Source of the DNA: Brevibacillus parabrevis
Lineage (GTDB): Bacteria; Bacillota; Bacilli; Brevibacillales; Brevibacillaceae
DNA length: 64,000 nt
Assembly (NCBI RefSeq): GCF_003710905.1
Contig: NZ_RHHV01000017.1
Coordinates: 50,815-114,814 of the forward strand
Direction of reading: 5' to 3'
A program made the position numbers and the translations under genes. A model generated the notes under the pieces. That model saw only the letters and a list, made by a program, of their open reading frames with translations, did no database searches and had not been told where the DNA came from. This document shows, in pieces, positions 22,856 through 32,326 of this stretch. How positions within the stretch are numbered: position 1 is the first letter of the stretch; the number at the start of each line of letters is the position of its first letter.

Positions 22856-24580
22856 CTAGTCTTTTACTTCTATAAGTCCTTCACCTACAAGCTTGATCGC
22901 CTCTGCCAGAAACGGGTCTTCCTGCTCCCCGCCCGGATCGTCCTTTTGTGCGGTCTGCTGATCGACGCTTTGCCACTCTTCTTCCATGACAGACAACAGT
23001 TGCAAAGGTCTTCCCAGCACAGTAGACATGACCCGCTCCACTACACCTTTCAACTCCGGCTCCATCGTTTTATCACAATGGATGGCGCTTGTAAAAGTGA
23101 CGATAACAGCATCGTTTCCGGCGGCTACAGGCTGACCGTTCACCAGCCACGCCTGATACTGTATTTTGACCTTTTTCAATTCATTTAAAATCTGGCTCCA
23201 CTGTCCCCGAACCTGTCTGGTCAAGTTTTCATCAAGCGCCTTGGCTACTTCCCTGACGCGATTCATCGACGTCCGTGAACCACCGCCTGCGGCTGCCGCA
23301 ACCACGCGCCTTGGCTCGCTTTTGCGCGGCTCTTCGGTCTTTTGCTGGCCTGGCAGACTGATTTGCCCTTGCAGTACCTGGCTCAGCCTCTCCTCCAGAG
23401 CGTTCAGACGGGCAGCCATAGCTGTCCATTCCTCACTGCTTGCTGCCGCTGCTCCACCACCGCCTGCTGTAGTCTGGGTGTTTGGAGAGCTTGCAGCGCT
23501 TGACTGGCACATTTTCACCAGTGTCAGCTCCACCAGCACTCTCGCATACGTCGACCATTTCAACTGGGAAAGCGACTGGTTGCACGTCTCGATCGCGGCA
23601 TACAAAGCCGGCAAGGAGTAAAGCTTGGCGACCTCCTGGAACTGGTCGTCAATCATGGTGCGTTCCACGATCTCCTCCAGTTGAGGGGCTGTCTTCAACA
23701 GCAGCATGTCGCGGTAGTAGTAGAGAAAATCGTGCAGGAACTGCTCAGGGTCTTTTCCCTGAACCATTACCCGATCAAATTGCTCCATCACTTGTGCCAC
23801 ATCGTTTTCGGCGATATGTCTTGCCAGGACGGAAAAATACGATTGGGCGACCGTACCCGTGATCTGCATAATATCGCTGGCACGAACCTCATCCTTGCTG
23901 TAGCTGATTGCCTGATCCAGCAAGCTCAGCGCATCGCGCGCCCCGCCCTCCGCCATTTTGGCAACCAGTTGAAGCGCCTGCTCCTCGACCTGGACTCCCT
24001 GCGACTGGCAAATCCGCTGAAGCAGATCGACCATCACTTTTAACGGAATCCGGTGAAAATCGAAGCGTTGGCAACGCGATATAATCGTCGCGGGCAGCTT
24101 GTGCGGCTCTGTCGTCGCCAAAATAAAGATGACGTGGGAAGGCGGCTCCTCAAGCGTTTTCAACAGGGCATTGAATGCCTCTGTCGTCAGCATATGCACC
24201 TCGTCAATGATGTACACCTTGTACCTGACATCGCTCGGAGCAAACTTCACCTTATCTCGAATGTCCCGGATTTCCTCAACCCCGCGGTTGGAAGCGGCGT
24301 CGATCTCCAGTACATCAGTTACAGAACCATTGGATATCGCTTTGCATGTATCGCATTGATTGCATGGTTCGCCGTCGATTGGCTGCTCGCAGTTCACTGC
24401 CTTGGCCATAATCTTGGCTGCACTTGTCTTTCCCGTACCTCGGGGACCGTTGAACAAATAAGCATGAGAAAGCCTATTTTCGCGTAACGCATTACGCAAG
24501 GTTATCGTCACATGTTCTTGTCCGACTACATCCTGAAACGTCTGCGGCCGGTATACGCGGTATAGCGCGGTATAAGCCAT
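22856..24580 (-). CDS. dnaX: DNA polymerase III subunits gamma/tau
   Basis: 574 aa from the ATG at 24580 (MAYTALYRVYRPQTFQDVVG, the canonical N-terminus); the open frame extends to 24619, but the extra 13 residues are not family-like. Walker A GPRGTGKTSAAK, zinc module CEQPIDGEPCNQCDTC, Walker B IIDEVHML, and SRC motif ISRCQRF. Domain III is followed by the Ala/Gly-rich linker and a tau region. AAA+ clamp-loader motor. Confidence 0.96.
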   Translation of the reverse strand: MAYTALYRVYRPQTFQDVVGQEHVTITLRNALRENRLSHAYLFNGPRGTGKTSAAKIMAKAVNCEQPIDGEPCNQCDTCKAISNGSVTDVLEIDAASNRGVEEIRDIRDKVKFAPSDVRYKVYIIDEVHMLTTEAFNALLKTLEEPPSHVIFILATTEPHKLPATIISRCQRFDFHRIPLKVMVDLLQRICQSQGVQVEEQALQLVAKMAEGGARDALSLLDQAISYSKDEVRASDIMQITGTVAQSYFSVLARHIAENDVAQVMEQFDRVMVQGKDPEQFLHDFLYYYRDMLLLKTAPQLEEIVERTMIDDQFQEVAKLYSLPALYAAIETCNQSLSQLKWSTYARVLVELTLVKMCQSSAASSPNTQTTAGGGGAAAASSEEWTAMAARLNALEERLSQVLQGQISLPGQQKTEEPRKSEPRRVVAAAAGGGSRTSMNRVREVAKALDENLTRQVRGQWSQILNELKKVKIQYQAWLVNGQPVAAGNDAVIVTFTSAIHCDKTMEPELKGVVERVMSTVLGRPLQLLSVMEEEWQSVDQQTAQKDDPGGEQEDPFLAEAIKLVGEGLIEVKD

Positions 24581-24658
24581 GTTCGTGTGACACTCCCCAT
24601 CTGCACAGTCCTCTTCCATATCCTATTCATTATACACGATTGACACCGTTCGTACAAA

Positions 24659-24692
24659 GAAAACGCCCCGTTCACAAGTGCGCGGGACGCTT
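24659..24692 (-). terminator. Terminator of the histidine kinase gene
   Basis: Minus strand GCGTCCCG...CGGGGCG stem (G-U tolerated) with a 12-nt loop and TTTTCTTTG, 18 bp after the kinase stop and before dnaX. Confidence 0.7.
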
Positions 24693-24709
24693 CATCCAAA
24701 CCGGGACAG

Positions 24710-26140
24710 CTACAGGTACGGCAGCATGATATGAAAGGTCGTTCCGTACCCTTTCGACGATACGCGAATTTGACCGCCGATGTCGTGAATGATCTTTTGA
24801 CAGACGGACAAGCCAAGCCCTGTCCCTTCTTCCTTCGTCGTAAAAAACGGATCGAAAATTTTGTCGATGATGTAGAGTGGAACACCGGGGCCTGTGTCGT
24901 GGATATCGATGCTCATCTTGTCTCCATCCTGGTCAAGATGATGGGAAATTTGCAGCGTTCCCTGCTCTCCCATCGCCTCAATGCCATTTTTGCAAATGTT
25001 GATAAACACTTGCTTGAGCAACTCCGTATCGCCCACAACCATCGGCAGCTTTCCGCGCGAAGGGAAGCGTACGTCAATCCCGTACAAAATCGCCTGTGAC
25101 TCCACGATTGGCATGATTTCTTCAAAAACCGTATTGAGGTCAACCATCGCGTACTGTATATCGCGCGGCTTGCTCAGGAGCAAAAACTCGCTGACCAAGG
25201 AATTGATACGATTGATTTCCGTCAGCATGATTTCGGTATACGTCTTTTCCCGATCCATCCCGCTGTCGGTGAATGATTTGAGGAACATCTGCAAAAATCC
25301 TTTGATCGAGGTCAACGGATTGCGGATTTCGTGAGCAGTGCCCGCCGCAATTTGACCGATCATCGCCAATCGCTCATTCCGTTCGATTTTTTGCTCAAAC
25401 GAGCGCAGATTGGTAATATCCTTGAACAAAATGAACGCGCCGACTGTTTTTCCCGACTCGTCCTGCAGCGTATTGGCATCGACGATCAACTCGAAGCGCT
25501 GATTGTCATTCGTCCAGGAAGTCGCGACATTTTGCAGCTTCACGCCTTCCAACAGCTCTTTTTTGATCAGCCGATGCGGCTCGGGAATCCCGCTGAATAC
25601 GTGATCGACGTGTTTGTTGATGACATTGAGCCGCTCCATTCCCAAAAGCTTGCAGGCAGTCTGGCTGGCCTCGATAATGCGCGAATGTTCATCCAGAATA
25701 AACAGACCCAAACTGGTATCGTAGGTCAGCTTGGTCAAAAGGCGCTGAGACAAGACCTGGTCGGTTTCTTTAGCCAATTGGTAAAAATGAACCAAATACA
25801 AGGGATTCTCTGCTTGCTGTACCAGTATCATCACAGGCGTCTTCCTGCTTTTCCCCTGTTGATCACGCCACTCTACTTCGACATTTGCTCCCGACTCTTC
25901 TTCTCTTTGCAAAAGCTCTTCGTACAGTTGTTCCATCGAGCCTTGATAAGGGAGAATAGTGGAGATGGGTTGCTTGATCAGTTGATCGCGTGAATATCCG
26001 GTTACACGAAGCAGTTGTTCGTTTACTTCCACGATACTACCCGATTGATTCACCAATAAAACGGCAGTAGGCAGTTGATGCATGAACCGCTGCAATCGTC
26101 CGGACGAGCCAACGAGATGTAACGAAAAAGGTGCACTCAC
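24710..26140 (-). CDS. PAS-domain sensor histidine kinase, sporulation-kinase type
   Basis: 476 aa from the GTG at 26140 (AGGAGGG 7 nt upstream). No membrane segment: a soluble kinase. PAS 1 covers about 15-125 (PTAVLLVNQSGSIVEVNEQL), PAS 2 about 135-250 (LGLFILDEHSRIIEASQTAC). HisKA has the phospho-accepting His in GTAHEIRNPLTSIKG; HATPase has ICKNGIEAM, DTGPGV and GTGLGLSVC. The architecture resembles KinA/KinE, which feed the Spo0A phosphorelay. No response regulator is adjacent, consistent with an orphan phosphorelay kinase. The signal is unknown. Confidence 0.9.
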   Translation of the reverse strand: MSAPFSLHLVGSSGRLQRFMHQLPTAVLLVNQSGSIVEVNEQLLRVTGYSRDQLIKQPISTILPYQGSMEQLYEELLQREEESGANVEVEWRDQQGKSRKTPVMILVQQAENPLYLVHFYQLAKETDQVLSQRLLTKLTYDTSLGLFILDEHSRIIEASQTACKLLGMERLNVINKHVDHVFSGIPEPHRLIKKELLEGVKLQNVATSWTNDNQRFELIVDANTLQDESGKTVGAFILFKDITNLRSFEQKIERNERLAMIGQIAAGTAHEIRNPLTSIKGFLQMFLKSFTDSGMDREKTYTEIMLTEINRINSLVSEFLLLSKPRDIQYAMVDLNTVFEEIMPIVESQAILYGIDVRFPSRGKLPMVVGDTELLKQVFINICKNGIEAMGEQGTLQISHHLDQDGDKMSIDIHDTGPGVPLYIIDKIFDPFFTTKEEGTGLGLSVCQKIIHDIGGQIRVSSKGYGTTFHIMLPYL

Positions 26141-26339
26141 AGCTTGTCCCTCCTGGCCTATGACGTACTTCATGAGCAAAGAAACCCATGGCATTTCTCA
26201 ACTATTATGAAACTTCGTGAAAAAGTGCTCAAAACCTGCCCTTTTAGGCACTTATGAGCAGAGAAATGTTTCGCTAGTTATCGTCAAATTACAACAAAAA
26301 ATATATCGATCGGCAAATTAGAAATCGCGGACAAACTAA

Positions 26340-26372
26340 AAATAGCATGCTTCCCGAAGGAAACATGCTATT
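26340..26372 (-). terminator. Terminator of the SRP RNA gene
   Basis: AATAGCATG...CATGCTATT stem with a TTTCCTTCGGGAAG inner hairpin, followed by TTTAGTTTG on the minus strand, 16 bp after the RNA 3' end. Confidence 0.85.
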
Positions 26373-26387
26373 GATCGTTCAAATAGA

Positions 26388-26656
26388 TACCGTGCACCTA
26401 TCTTCGATAATTCTCATCCAAGCGTTACTCATGGTAGCAGCTCAGAGCAGGCTACCCTGCGGCACACGCGATGATCCACTTATGGCTGCTTCCTTCCGGA
26501 CCTGACCAGGTTCATGGGTTCGCGTTGCACAGGACCCGCTCCTCAACACCGCCGCCATAAGGCAGCCTCACATAAGAAAACCTAGGATAGGAATTCAACC
26601 CTGCTATTGCGGATTGCAGGTTACAGGGCACCGCAACCTCCCCGTCTAGCACGGTA
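26388..26656 (-). ncRNA. scr: Signal recognition particle RNA (Bacillus-type long scRNA)
   Basis: About 270 nt on the minus strand. The 5' end (CCGTGCTAGACGGGGAGGTT) and 3' end (GGTGCACGG) pair to close the molecule. The domain IV hairpin is exact: GGTCCTGTGCAAC..., CATGAACCTGGTCAGGTCC, then GGAAGGAAGCAGC. The Alu-domain stretch GGTGCCCTGTAACCTGCAAT resembles B. subtilis scRNA. It forms the particle with Ffh for co-translational membrane targeting. Ends are set by the closing helix and may be a few bases off. Confidence 0.95.
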
Positions 26657-26661
26657 CGATA

Positions 26662-26690
26662 AGAATACCAAAGATAATGGCTGATAGCAA
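26662..26690 (-). promoter_or_regulatory. Promoter of the SRP RNA gene
   Basis: Minus strand TTGCTA (26690-26685), 17-bp spacer, TATTCT (26667-26662), placed correctly for the RNA 5' end at about 26656. Confidence 0.75.
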
Positions 26691-26699
26691 GCTGCAAAC

Positions 26700-28478
26700 C
26701 TATCCAATACTGGTAGCTGTCTTTTCTTTGACAAGAATGACACAACTGTCCTTTGATTGTGTCACTTGAATCGCTCCACTCAAATACGCTTCTTGAAAAA
26801 TAGCAACGATTGCCGGGTCAAACTGCGTACCTTTGCAGCGTATGATTTCCTCGTACGCCTCTTTGCCAGACATGGCATTTCGGTAAGAGCGCGTAGAGGT
26901 CATGGCATCAAACGTATCTGCAACGGCCAGTATCCGTCCGATCAACGGGATCTCTTCACCCTGGAGCTGGTGCGGATAGCCCTTCCCGTCCCACCGCTCA
27001 TGATGATGCCGTACGCCCGGACTGACATGGGACAGACTTTCAATCTGCTCCACGATGTCTGCCCCGATCGAAGGGTGCCTTTTCATAAACTCGTATTCGT
27101 CGAAAGTCAGCTTTCCATTTTTCAGCAACACATGATCAGGAATCGCCACTTTGCCAATGTCGTGCATCAGGCCCGCATAGCGCAAGTCATCGCGGGTAAA
27201 TTCCAGTTGTTCTTTTTCCGTCATGTGATCATACATGATTAGGGCGTAATGGGTCACTCGCTCCGTGTGGCCGGCTGTGTACGGGTCCTTCATTTCGACC
27301 GCCAAATAAAAGCTGCGCACAATCTGATCCAGTCCCTTTTGGGAATATTCCCGCTCCCTTTCGATCAAAGACTGCATCTGTGCTGCCATCATGTTGAACT
27401 TTTTCTCCAGGAACGTGATTTCCTGCATGCCCTCAATCGGTACGCGTATGGAAAAATCCCCTTTTACCAAAGCGTCAGTGGCATCAACCAACGTGTAGAT
27501 CGGCTTGGCAATCCACCGGGAAATGCGGTGAGCCACATAGCCGGAGAAGATGACGACGAGACAAATCGTGCACCATAAAATAAACTTCATCCGGTCCAGC
27601 CGATTGGCGATATCCTGGCCCGGCAACCATTCCAGATAGGTGATCCCGCTCGCCGCAGAAGTCTGATGGTACGCATAGACACTCTCGCTGTTGATTGTGG
27701 CGGCAAACACCGTTTCCTCCTCGAAACCGAGTAAGTGCTTGTTCAGAATCTCCTGGTCAGGAGTAGCGGATACGTTCATCCCGATCCGATCCGCATCCGG
27801 GTGAATCAGGATTTTTCCGGAAGGCATGACCACCATCAGATTGTTGTACTTGGGGAGCGAGCTTTTGTTCAACCAGTTAGCCAGTGCGTCCAGCTTTAGC
27901 TCCACCAGCAAAAGTCCTGACGATTGCTTGGTTTCATCCTCAACTCGCTGCGAAAAATATAACGCTTTCGGATTGCCTTTTTCATCGGAACGGTTAAGCA
28001 GCCAGATTTGGCCCTCGCCTTTTCCCCACGGCTCTTTTTGCAGCGATATCGGCCGTTCCTTTTCGTCCCAACCTGCTTCTTTCCGCAACGATATCACTTG
28101 CGAATCATCGCGCAAAAAATGAACGTTGCCGATCAGGTCGCGGAAGTAAGTAAAATGATCAAAAGCATCGCGTATCTTGCTTTGATGAGCTGTCCACTCG
28201 CTTTTGGCGAGAGGGTCCAACCGATTCTCCAGAGACTTGGGCATTGTCATTCGCAAGACCGGGTCGTTTGCCAACTGATTCGTATCGTGTTGGATCGTTT
28301 GAAACAAAGTATTCAGCCGCCTGTCAACGGAATCAAGATGCCCCCCAATGCTCGTCTCATACTGCTCTAGAACGGCCTTTTGCGCCTCCTGATAAAACAG
28401 GAAGCAGATGAGCAGGATGGGGAACAGACTCAGCAATAAAAAGGTCGCAAACAATCGGTCTTTCAACTTCAACAACAC
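26700..28478 (-). CDS. Membrane-bound HD-GYP receptor (dCache-HAMP-HD-GYP), probable c-di-GMP phosphodiesterase
   Basis: About 592 aa; GGGGGGAGG precedes GTG-TTG-TTG codons at 28478, 28475 and 28472, so the exact start is ambiguous. Membrane segment at about 8-28, an extracytoplasmic sensor domain (30-285), a second membrane segment (about 290-312), HAMP, then HD-GYP with HTERVTHYA, MHDIGKVAIPDHVLLK, HHERWDGKGYPHQLQGEEIP and RILAVADTFDAMTSTRSYR. All metal-ligand positions and the HHExxDGxGYP motif are intact, so c-di-GMP hydrolysis is expected. The SRP RNA promoter lies just beyond its 3' end. Confidence 0.92.
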   Translation of the reverse strand: MLLKLKDRLFATFLLLSLFPILLICFLFYQEAQKAVLEQYETSIGGHLDSVDRRLNTLFQTIQHDTNQLANDPVLRMTMPKSLENRLDPLAKSEWTAHQSKIRDAFDHFTYFRDLIGNVHFLRDDSQVISLRKEAGWDEKERPISLQKEPWGKGEGQIWLLNRSDEKGNPKALYFSQRVEDETKQSSGLLLVELKLDALANWLNKSSLPKYNNLMVVMPSGKILIHPDADRIGMNVSATPDQEILNKHLLGFEEETVFAATINSESVYAYHQTSAASGITYLEWLPGQDIANRLDRMKFILWCTICLVVIFSGYVAHRISRWIAKPIYTLVDATDALVKGDFSIRVPIEGMQEITFLEKKFNMMAAQMQSLIEREREYSQKGLDQIVRSFYLAVEMKDPYTAGHTERVTHYALIMYDHMTEKEQLEFTRDDLRYAGLMHDIGKVAIPDHVLLKNGKLTFDEYEFMKRHPSIGADIVEQIESLSHVSPGVRHHHERWDGKGYPHQLQGEEIPLIGRILAVADTFDAMTSTRSYRNAMSGKEAYEEIIRCKGTQFDPAIVAIFQEAYLSGAIQVTQSKDSCVILVKEKTATSIG

Positions 28479-28704
28479 AAGCCTCCCCCCTTTTCCTCTG
28501 GTTGATCGCGCTCGTCAAAGCTATACCTTCTGCTGTTGGGTATGCTTATTTCGTGTCCTTTTCCCTATTACCGCGCTAGGACCAATGGTAAACCTTATTT
28601 TGGGGTTTTTGCCGCTTTTCTTTACACTGGACAAATGGACAAAGTCGTCCTGCACATATTATCCTAGCTAAGGGTCATTTACTTATATGTAAGGAGATAC
28701 ATGA

Positions 28705-29595
28705 ATGAAATATATCCTTCTCGTATTTTTAGGAGCGTGCAGCTACGGGATTTTGTCGACGATTGTCAAGCTTGCCTACGGGCAGGGGTACTCGCCAGCA
28801 GAGGTCATCGGCGGACAAATGTTCTTCGGGCTTGTGCTCACCTGGATACCTGCTCTCTTTTTCTTGCGGACAAAACCGGGGAAAAAACAACTGCTGCTTT
28901 TAGTCAGCGTCGGTCTGGCTATCGGTTCGACGGGGATTTTGTACTACAATGCCCTCCGGTTCATTCCGGCGTCCATCGCCATCGTCTTGTTGTTCCAGTT
29001 CACCTGGATGGGGGTCTTGGCCGAGGCGATCATGACGAAACAGATGCCCGACAAACCTACGCTGCTCTCGCTCGTGCTGCTCCTGTTCGGCACATTGCTT
29101 GCCGGCGGAATTTTTGAAACAGACGGAATCGCCCAGTTTCATATCGCGGGTGTCGTGCTTGGCCTGCTGTCTGCCGTCTCTTACACCATGTTTTTGCTGT
29201 TTAGCGGCAAGGCGGCGATCGGCGTCAATCCTTGGGTGCGCAGCGCGAGCATGTCTACCGGCTCCTTTTTGCTGGCTGGACTGGTTTACACGCCCGTGTT
29301 CCTCTGGAACGGCGCACTCTTGGACGGATTGTTCCCTTACGTCTTCCTGCTCGCTTTCTTCGGGATCTTCATTCCGACTGTTTTCTTCAACTTCGGCGTT
29401 CCGCATACAGGGCCGGGAATGGCCGCGATTTTGGGAGCTGCCGAGTTGCCGATGGCTGTATTCTCGTCGTTCATCATTCTCGGTGAAACCGTGTCGGCGC
29501 TGCAAGTGACAGGTGTGGTCGTCATCCTGCTGGGCATGATCCTCCCGGAATGGTTGCGCCAACGTCACAAGCGCCTGAAGTCTTCGCTCAGCTAA
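28705..29595 (+). CDS. EamA/DMT-superfamily transporter
   Basis: 296 aa with ten predicted membrane segments in two repeated EamA halves (ACSYGILSTIVKLAYGQGYS opens half 1; SAVSYTMFLLFSGKAAIG opens half 2). AAGGAG sits 8 nt before the ATG at 28705 (an overlapping ATG at 28701 is out of frame). Metabolite exporter of unknown substrate. Monocistronic, with its own terminator. Confidence 0.9.
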   Translation: MKYILLVFLGACSYGILSTIVKLAYGQGYSPAEVIGGQMFFGLVLTWIPALFFLRTKPGKKQLLLLVSVGLAIGSTGILYYNALRFIPASIAIVLLFQFTWMGVLAEAIMTKQMPDKPTLLSLVLLLFGTLLAGGIFETDGIAQFHIAGVVLGLLSAVSYTMFLLFSGKAAIGVNPWVRSASMSTGSFLLAGLVYTPVFLWNGALLDGLFPYVFLLAFFGIFIPTVFFNFGVPHTGPGMAAILGAAELPMAVFSSFIILGETVSALQVTGVVVILLGMILPEWLRQRHKRLKSSLS

Positions 29596-29603
29596 GCATG
29601 CCA

Positions 29604-29648
29604 AAAAACCCATCCTTTGCAGCCTTTTTCTGCAAGTGGATGGGTTTT
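29604..29648. terminator. Shared bidirectional terminator between the EamA and DedA genes
   Basis: AAAACCCATCC/GGATGGGTTTT, extended inside by CTTTGCAG/CTGCAAG around a TTTTT loop. It lies between convergent stops at 29595 and 29650. Confidence 0.9.
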
Positions 29649-29649
29649 C

Positions 29650-30309
29650 TCATTCGTTCCCTTCGCGTTCGACCGTCAGCGAGCGCGCGCTTGAAGCCTC
29701 GCTCTTTTGCCTTTTCCAAAGCGTATATCCGTAATAGCTGATGGCAGCCAGTATGACCAGTCCCACTGCGGTGACGACCATCGTCTGGTTGAACATCCCG
29801 ACAAATGCATTGAGATTCTCCACATTGTTGCCCATCAAATTCCCGGCAAAAAACAGAACCAGTGTCCAGACAAGCCCGGTCGTGTAGGAAAACAGCGCGT
29901 AGCGGCGAAACGTCATCTTGCCAATGCCGACCAAATACGGAACCACATGTCGGACGACCGGCAAAAAGTAGCTGATGCACAAGGCGTAGCTGCCATAACG
30001 GTCGAGCAGCGCCTGCGCCCGGTCCACGTACTTGTTCATTCCTTTTTTCTTGCCAATCCAGTTCAATGCCGGAGCACCGAGCCATCTCCCCAGCACATAT
30101 CCTAGCGACAGCCCGGAAACAACCCCCAGATAAGTCGCGACAAAAGCCGGAAAAACATGCAAAATCCCGAGCGAGGTCAATACTCCCGCAGACAGGACAA
30201 TCACTTCGTCAGGAATCGGCATACCGACAATTCCTAGCCAGAGCATGAAAAAAAGAGCAAAATACCCAAACTGACCAACTGATTCAGTCAGCATATCCAC
30301 GATCATCAC
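29650..30309 (-). CDS. DedA family membrane protein
   Basis: 219 aa, about five to six membrane segments. Typical DedA/VTT motifs: GMPIPDEVIVLSAGVLTSLG near the N-terminus and FLPVVRHVVPYLVGIGKMTF with the following FSYTTG. Family members act in lipid-carrier or membrane-phospholipid flipping and membrane homeostasis. AGGAGG is 8 nt before the ATG. The methyltransferase gene ends 22 bp upstream, so the pair may be an operon. Confidence 0.88.
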   Translation of the reverse strand: MMIVDMLTESVGQFGYFALFFMLWLGIVGMPIPDEVIVLSAGVLTSLGILHVFPAFVATYLGVVSGLSLGYVLGRWLGAPALNWIGKKKGMNKYVDRAQALLDRYGSYALCISYFLPVVRHVVPYLVGIGKMTFRRYALFSYTTGLVWTLVLFFAGNLMGNNVENLNAFVGMFNQTMVVTAVGLVILAAISYYGYTLWKRQKSEASSARSLTVEREGNE

Positions 30310-30331
30310 GTTATCCTCCTATACGGGCAGG

Positions 30332-30919
30332 CTACCCGCGCTCTTTGCGGCATACATACACAAATGCCGGCGGAAGGTTGAGAGGCACCAGCTTTACTGT
30401 CACGTTTTCAAAGACGGTGGACAGCTGCTTCTTCATTTGGAGAGAGTATTGAAAGGCGACAAATACCCCGCCCGGCTTCAGCGCAGCGTAAACCTCTGCC
30501 ATGATTTGATCGCGCAGCTCCTGCGGGAAGTTGGCAAAAGGCAACCCCGACACGATACAGTCCGCTTTGCCCAAGCCGGCATCGGCGAGTACACGCGTCA
30601 AATCGACGGCATCCTCATGGAAAAGGGCGTTAGGGAAAAGCGTCTCCAGCCTTTGGCGCATCTTGCTCTCTTTTTCAAAGGAAACCAGTGTGGCCTCCGG
30701 TCGCTTCATCTGCTCAATCCAGGTCGTAAAAATACCTGTGCCCGCGCCCAGCTCCACAATCGTATTGGCCTGACTCCAATCAATCGGATTCATCATTTGC
30801 TTTGCCAACGCTCGGGAGCTAGGTGTGATGCTGCCTACTTGCCCAGGTGACTGTAAAAAGTTGTAGAAGAACATCAACCGATCCTTGATGCTAACCGGAT
30901 GATGACAATCGATCATCAT
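30332..30919 (-). CDS. Class I SAM-dependent methyltransferase, phospholipid N-methyltransferase-like
   Basis: 195 aa. Motif I is IVELGAGTGIFTTWI (about 54-68), with FEKESKMRQRL as the acidic post-I motif and SGLPFANFP as motif IV. The N-terminus FYNFLQSPGQVGSITPSSRA is the hallmark of the PmtA-like/rRNA-adenine-dimethylase-related group. Many relatives methylate phosphatidylethanolamine; the substrate here is not proven. Placement next to a DedA gene is compatible with a lipid role. Confidence 0.8.
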   Translation of the reverse strand: MMIDCHHPVSIKDRLMFFYNFLQSPGQVGSITPSSRALAKQMMNPIDWSQANTIVELGAGTGIFTTWIEQMKRPEATLVSFEKESKMRQRLETLFPNALFHEDAVDLTRVLADAGLGKADCIVSGLPFANFPQELRDQIMAEVYAALKPGGVFVAFQYSLQMKKQLSTVFENVTVKLVPLNLPPAFVYVCRKERG

Positions 30920-31160
30920 GTTTCAAACGCTCCCTTCGTTGTATGCTTATCATTCATCATATCCAAAAAACATTTAGAATTATCTTTCCAAAAACGAAAG
31001 ATTTTCTTAATACTATAACAGTAAACGATTGGAAATCAAAACACCTCCGTCTATAGTCGGAGCAAGAGATCACGCTTTTGATGGTTACGAACAGCTCTGC
31101 TTGTGCGTTACAATAGCTTCAACAACATCATTCGTCATACACGACGAGGAGGACTATTCT

Positions 31161-31469
31161 ATGGATTATAGAGGTGTAAAAGCAATTACCCACGCCAGTG
31201 CATTCTTCGCACCGTTTTTAGTGCCAATCGTAGTCTGGCTGCTGATGCAAGATCGTGAGGCGAAAAATATGGCTCTCCAAGCCTTGCTGTTCCATCTGTT
31301 TATGAGTATTCTCATCAGCATCTCCTGGTTTTTCGTTTTCGTGCTGATCGGAATCCCGTTCCTGATCGTATTTGGCCTGATGGCGCTTTACTACCCGATC
31401 AAAGGGATCATCTACTCCTTGCAAGGACGACCGTTCCATTACCCAATTATCGGCTCTATTGTCAGATAA
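31161..31469 (+). CDS. DUF4870/Tic20-like small membrane protein
   Basis: 102 aa from the ATG at 31161 (GAGGAGGACTATTCT upstream). Four-helix membrane protein with HASAFFAPFLVPIVVWLLMQ, NMALQALLFHLF and LMALYYPIKGIIYSLQGRPF, the DUF4870 pattern. Function unknown. A TACAAT hexamer about 50 bp upstream could be the -10. Confidence 0.8.
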   Translation: MDYRGVKAITHASAFFAPFLVPIVVWLLMQDREAKNMALQALLFHLFMSILISISWFFVFVLIGIPFLIVFGLMALYYPIKGIIYSLQGRPFHYPIIGSIVR

Positions 31470-31496
31470 GGACAGCGAGACAGCCGTTTCGCACAC

Positions 31497-31540
31497 AAAA
31501 AAAGACCAGCGCGCCCGATCCGGGATGGCTGGTCTTTTCT
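31497..31540. terminator. Bidirectional terminator
   Basis: AAAAAGACCAGC/GCTGGTCTTTTC stem with a 17-nt loop, between the convergent DUF4870 and oxidoreductase genes. Confidence 0.85.
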
Positions 31541-31560
31541 GCATGCCTGACTCTATTTTG

Positions 31561-32196
31561 TTAGTTGGACCCAACGGTGAATCGTTGGTTGAGGTGTTGC
31601 GGATTTTCGATTTCATCAAGAACGGCAATGGCGTAGTCCGCGTAGCTGACATAGCTTTGTCCGCTTGCATTGACGAGCAAATGATCTTTGCCAAGCTGAT
31701 AAGTGCCTGTTCTGGCTCCTTCTGGATCAAAGAAAGCGGATGGACTGATAAAGGTCCATTGAATCCCCGTCGTTTCTTGCAAAATGCGCAAGTTTTCTCC
31801 CTGGTTTTGCGCTGTTGCCAGGTAGATTCCCGGAAAATCAGGAGTTTCCATGACACGAGTCGTCTTCGCTTCGTCTACGAACAAGCTCCCTGCTCCCCCT
31901 ACCACAAGCAGACGAGTCGAAGGTGCTCCCTTCATCGCTTCGATCAATACGTTGCCAGCCTCGACGTGCAGGTGTTCTTTTCCGGCAGGAGCGCCAAATG
32001 CATTGACTACTGCATCAAAGTCTTTCAAATCGGCTGCTGTCAGAGCGAACACGTCTTTTTCCAGAACAGCTGCTTTCGGTTCGTCGATTTTGGATGCGTC
32101 ACGAACAACCGCTGTCACCTGATGGCCGCGATCCAACGCTTCCTTCATGATCCATTTTCCTGCTTTGCCGCTTGCGCCTACGATTGCGATTTTCAT
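31561..32196 (-). CDS. NAD(P)-binding short-chain reductase-like protein (YwnB type)
   Basis: 211 aa. Rossmann motif IVGASGKAGKWIMKEALDRG at 4-23, VTAVVRD, and FDAVVNAFGAP; atypical SDR of the NAD(P)H-binding (PF13460-like) group, related to flavin reductase/YwnB proteins that respond to thiol-reactive stress. GGAGGG precedes the ATG. Its promoter overlaps a perfect inverted repeat, indicating repression by an unidentified regulator. Confidence 0.88.
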   Translation of the reverse strand: MKIAIVGASGKAGKWIMKEALDRGHQVTAVVRDASKIDEPKAAVLEKDVFALTAADLKDFDAVVNAFGAPAGKEHLHVEAGNVLIEAMKGAPSTRLLVVGGAGSLFVDEAKTTRVMETPDFPGIYLATAQNQGENLRILQETTGIQWTFISPSAFFDPEGARTGTYQLGKDHLLVNASGQSYVSYADYAIAVLDEIENPQHLNQRFTVGSN

Positions 32197-32267
32197 TGTT
32201 CTATTCCCTCCATGTATTTAGATTGAGTCACCAAAACTCGGGTTATGAATGATAGGCCGCCATTTTA

Positions 32268-32289
32268 GTTGTAACTAAACAAGTTACAT
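32268..32289. promoter_or_regulatory. Second operator-like inverted repeat in the oxidoreductase leader
   Basis: GTAAC-TAAACAA-GTTAC (32271-32287) within a longer imperfect palindrome, about 40-60 bp downstream of the likely start site of the oxidoreductase transcript. It shares the GTAAC half-site with the repeat in the promoter. Confidence 0.55.
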
Positions 32290-32326
32290 CAGTTGCAAAA
32301 AATAATGGCCTGGGCTTGCTTATCTT

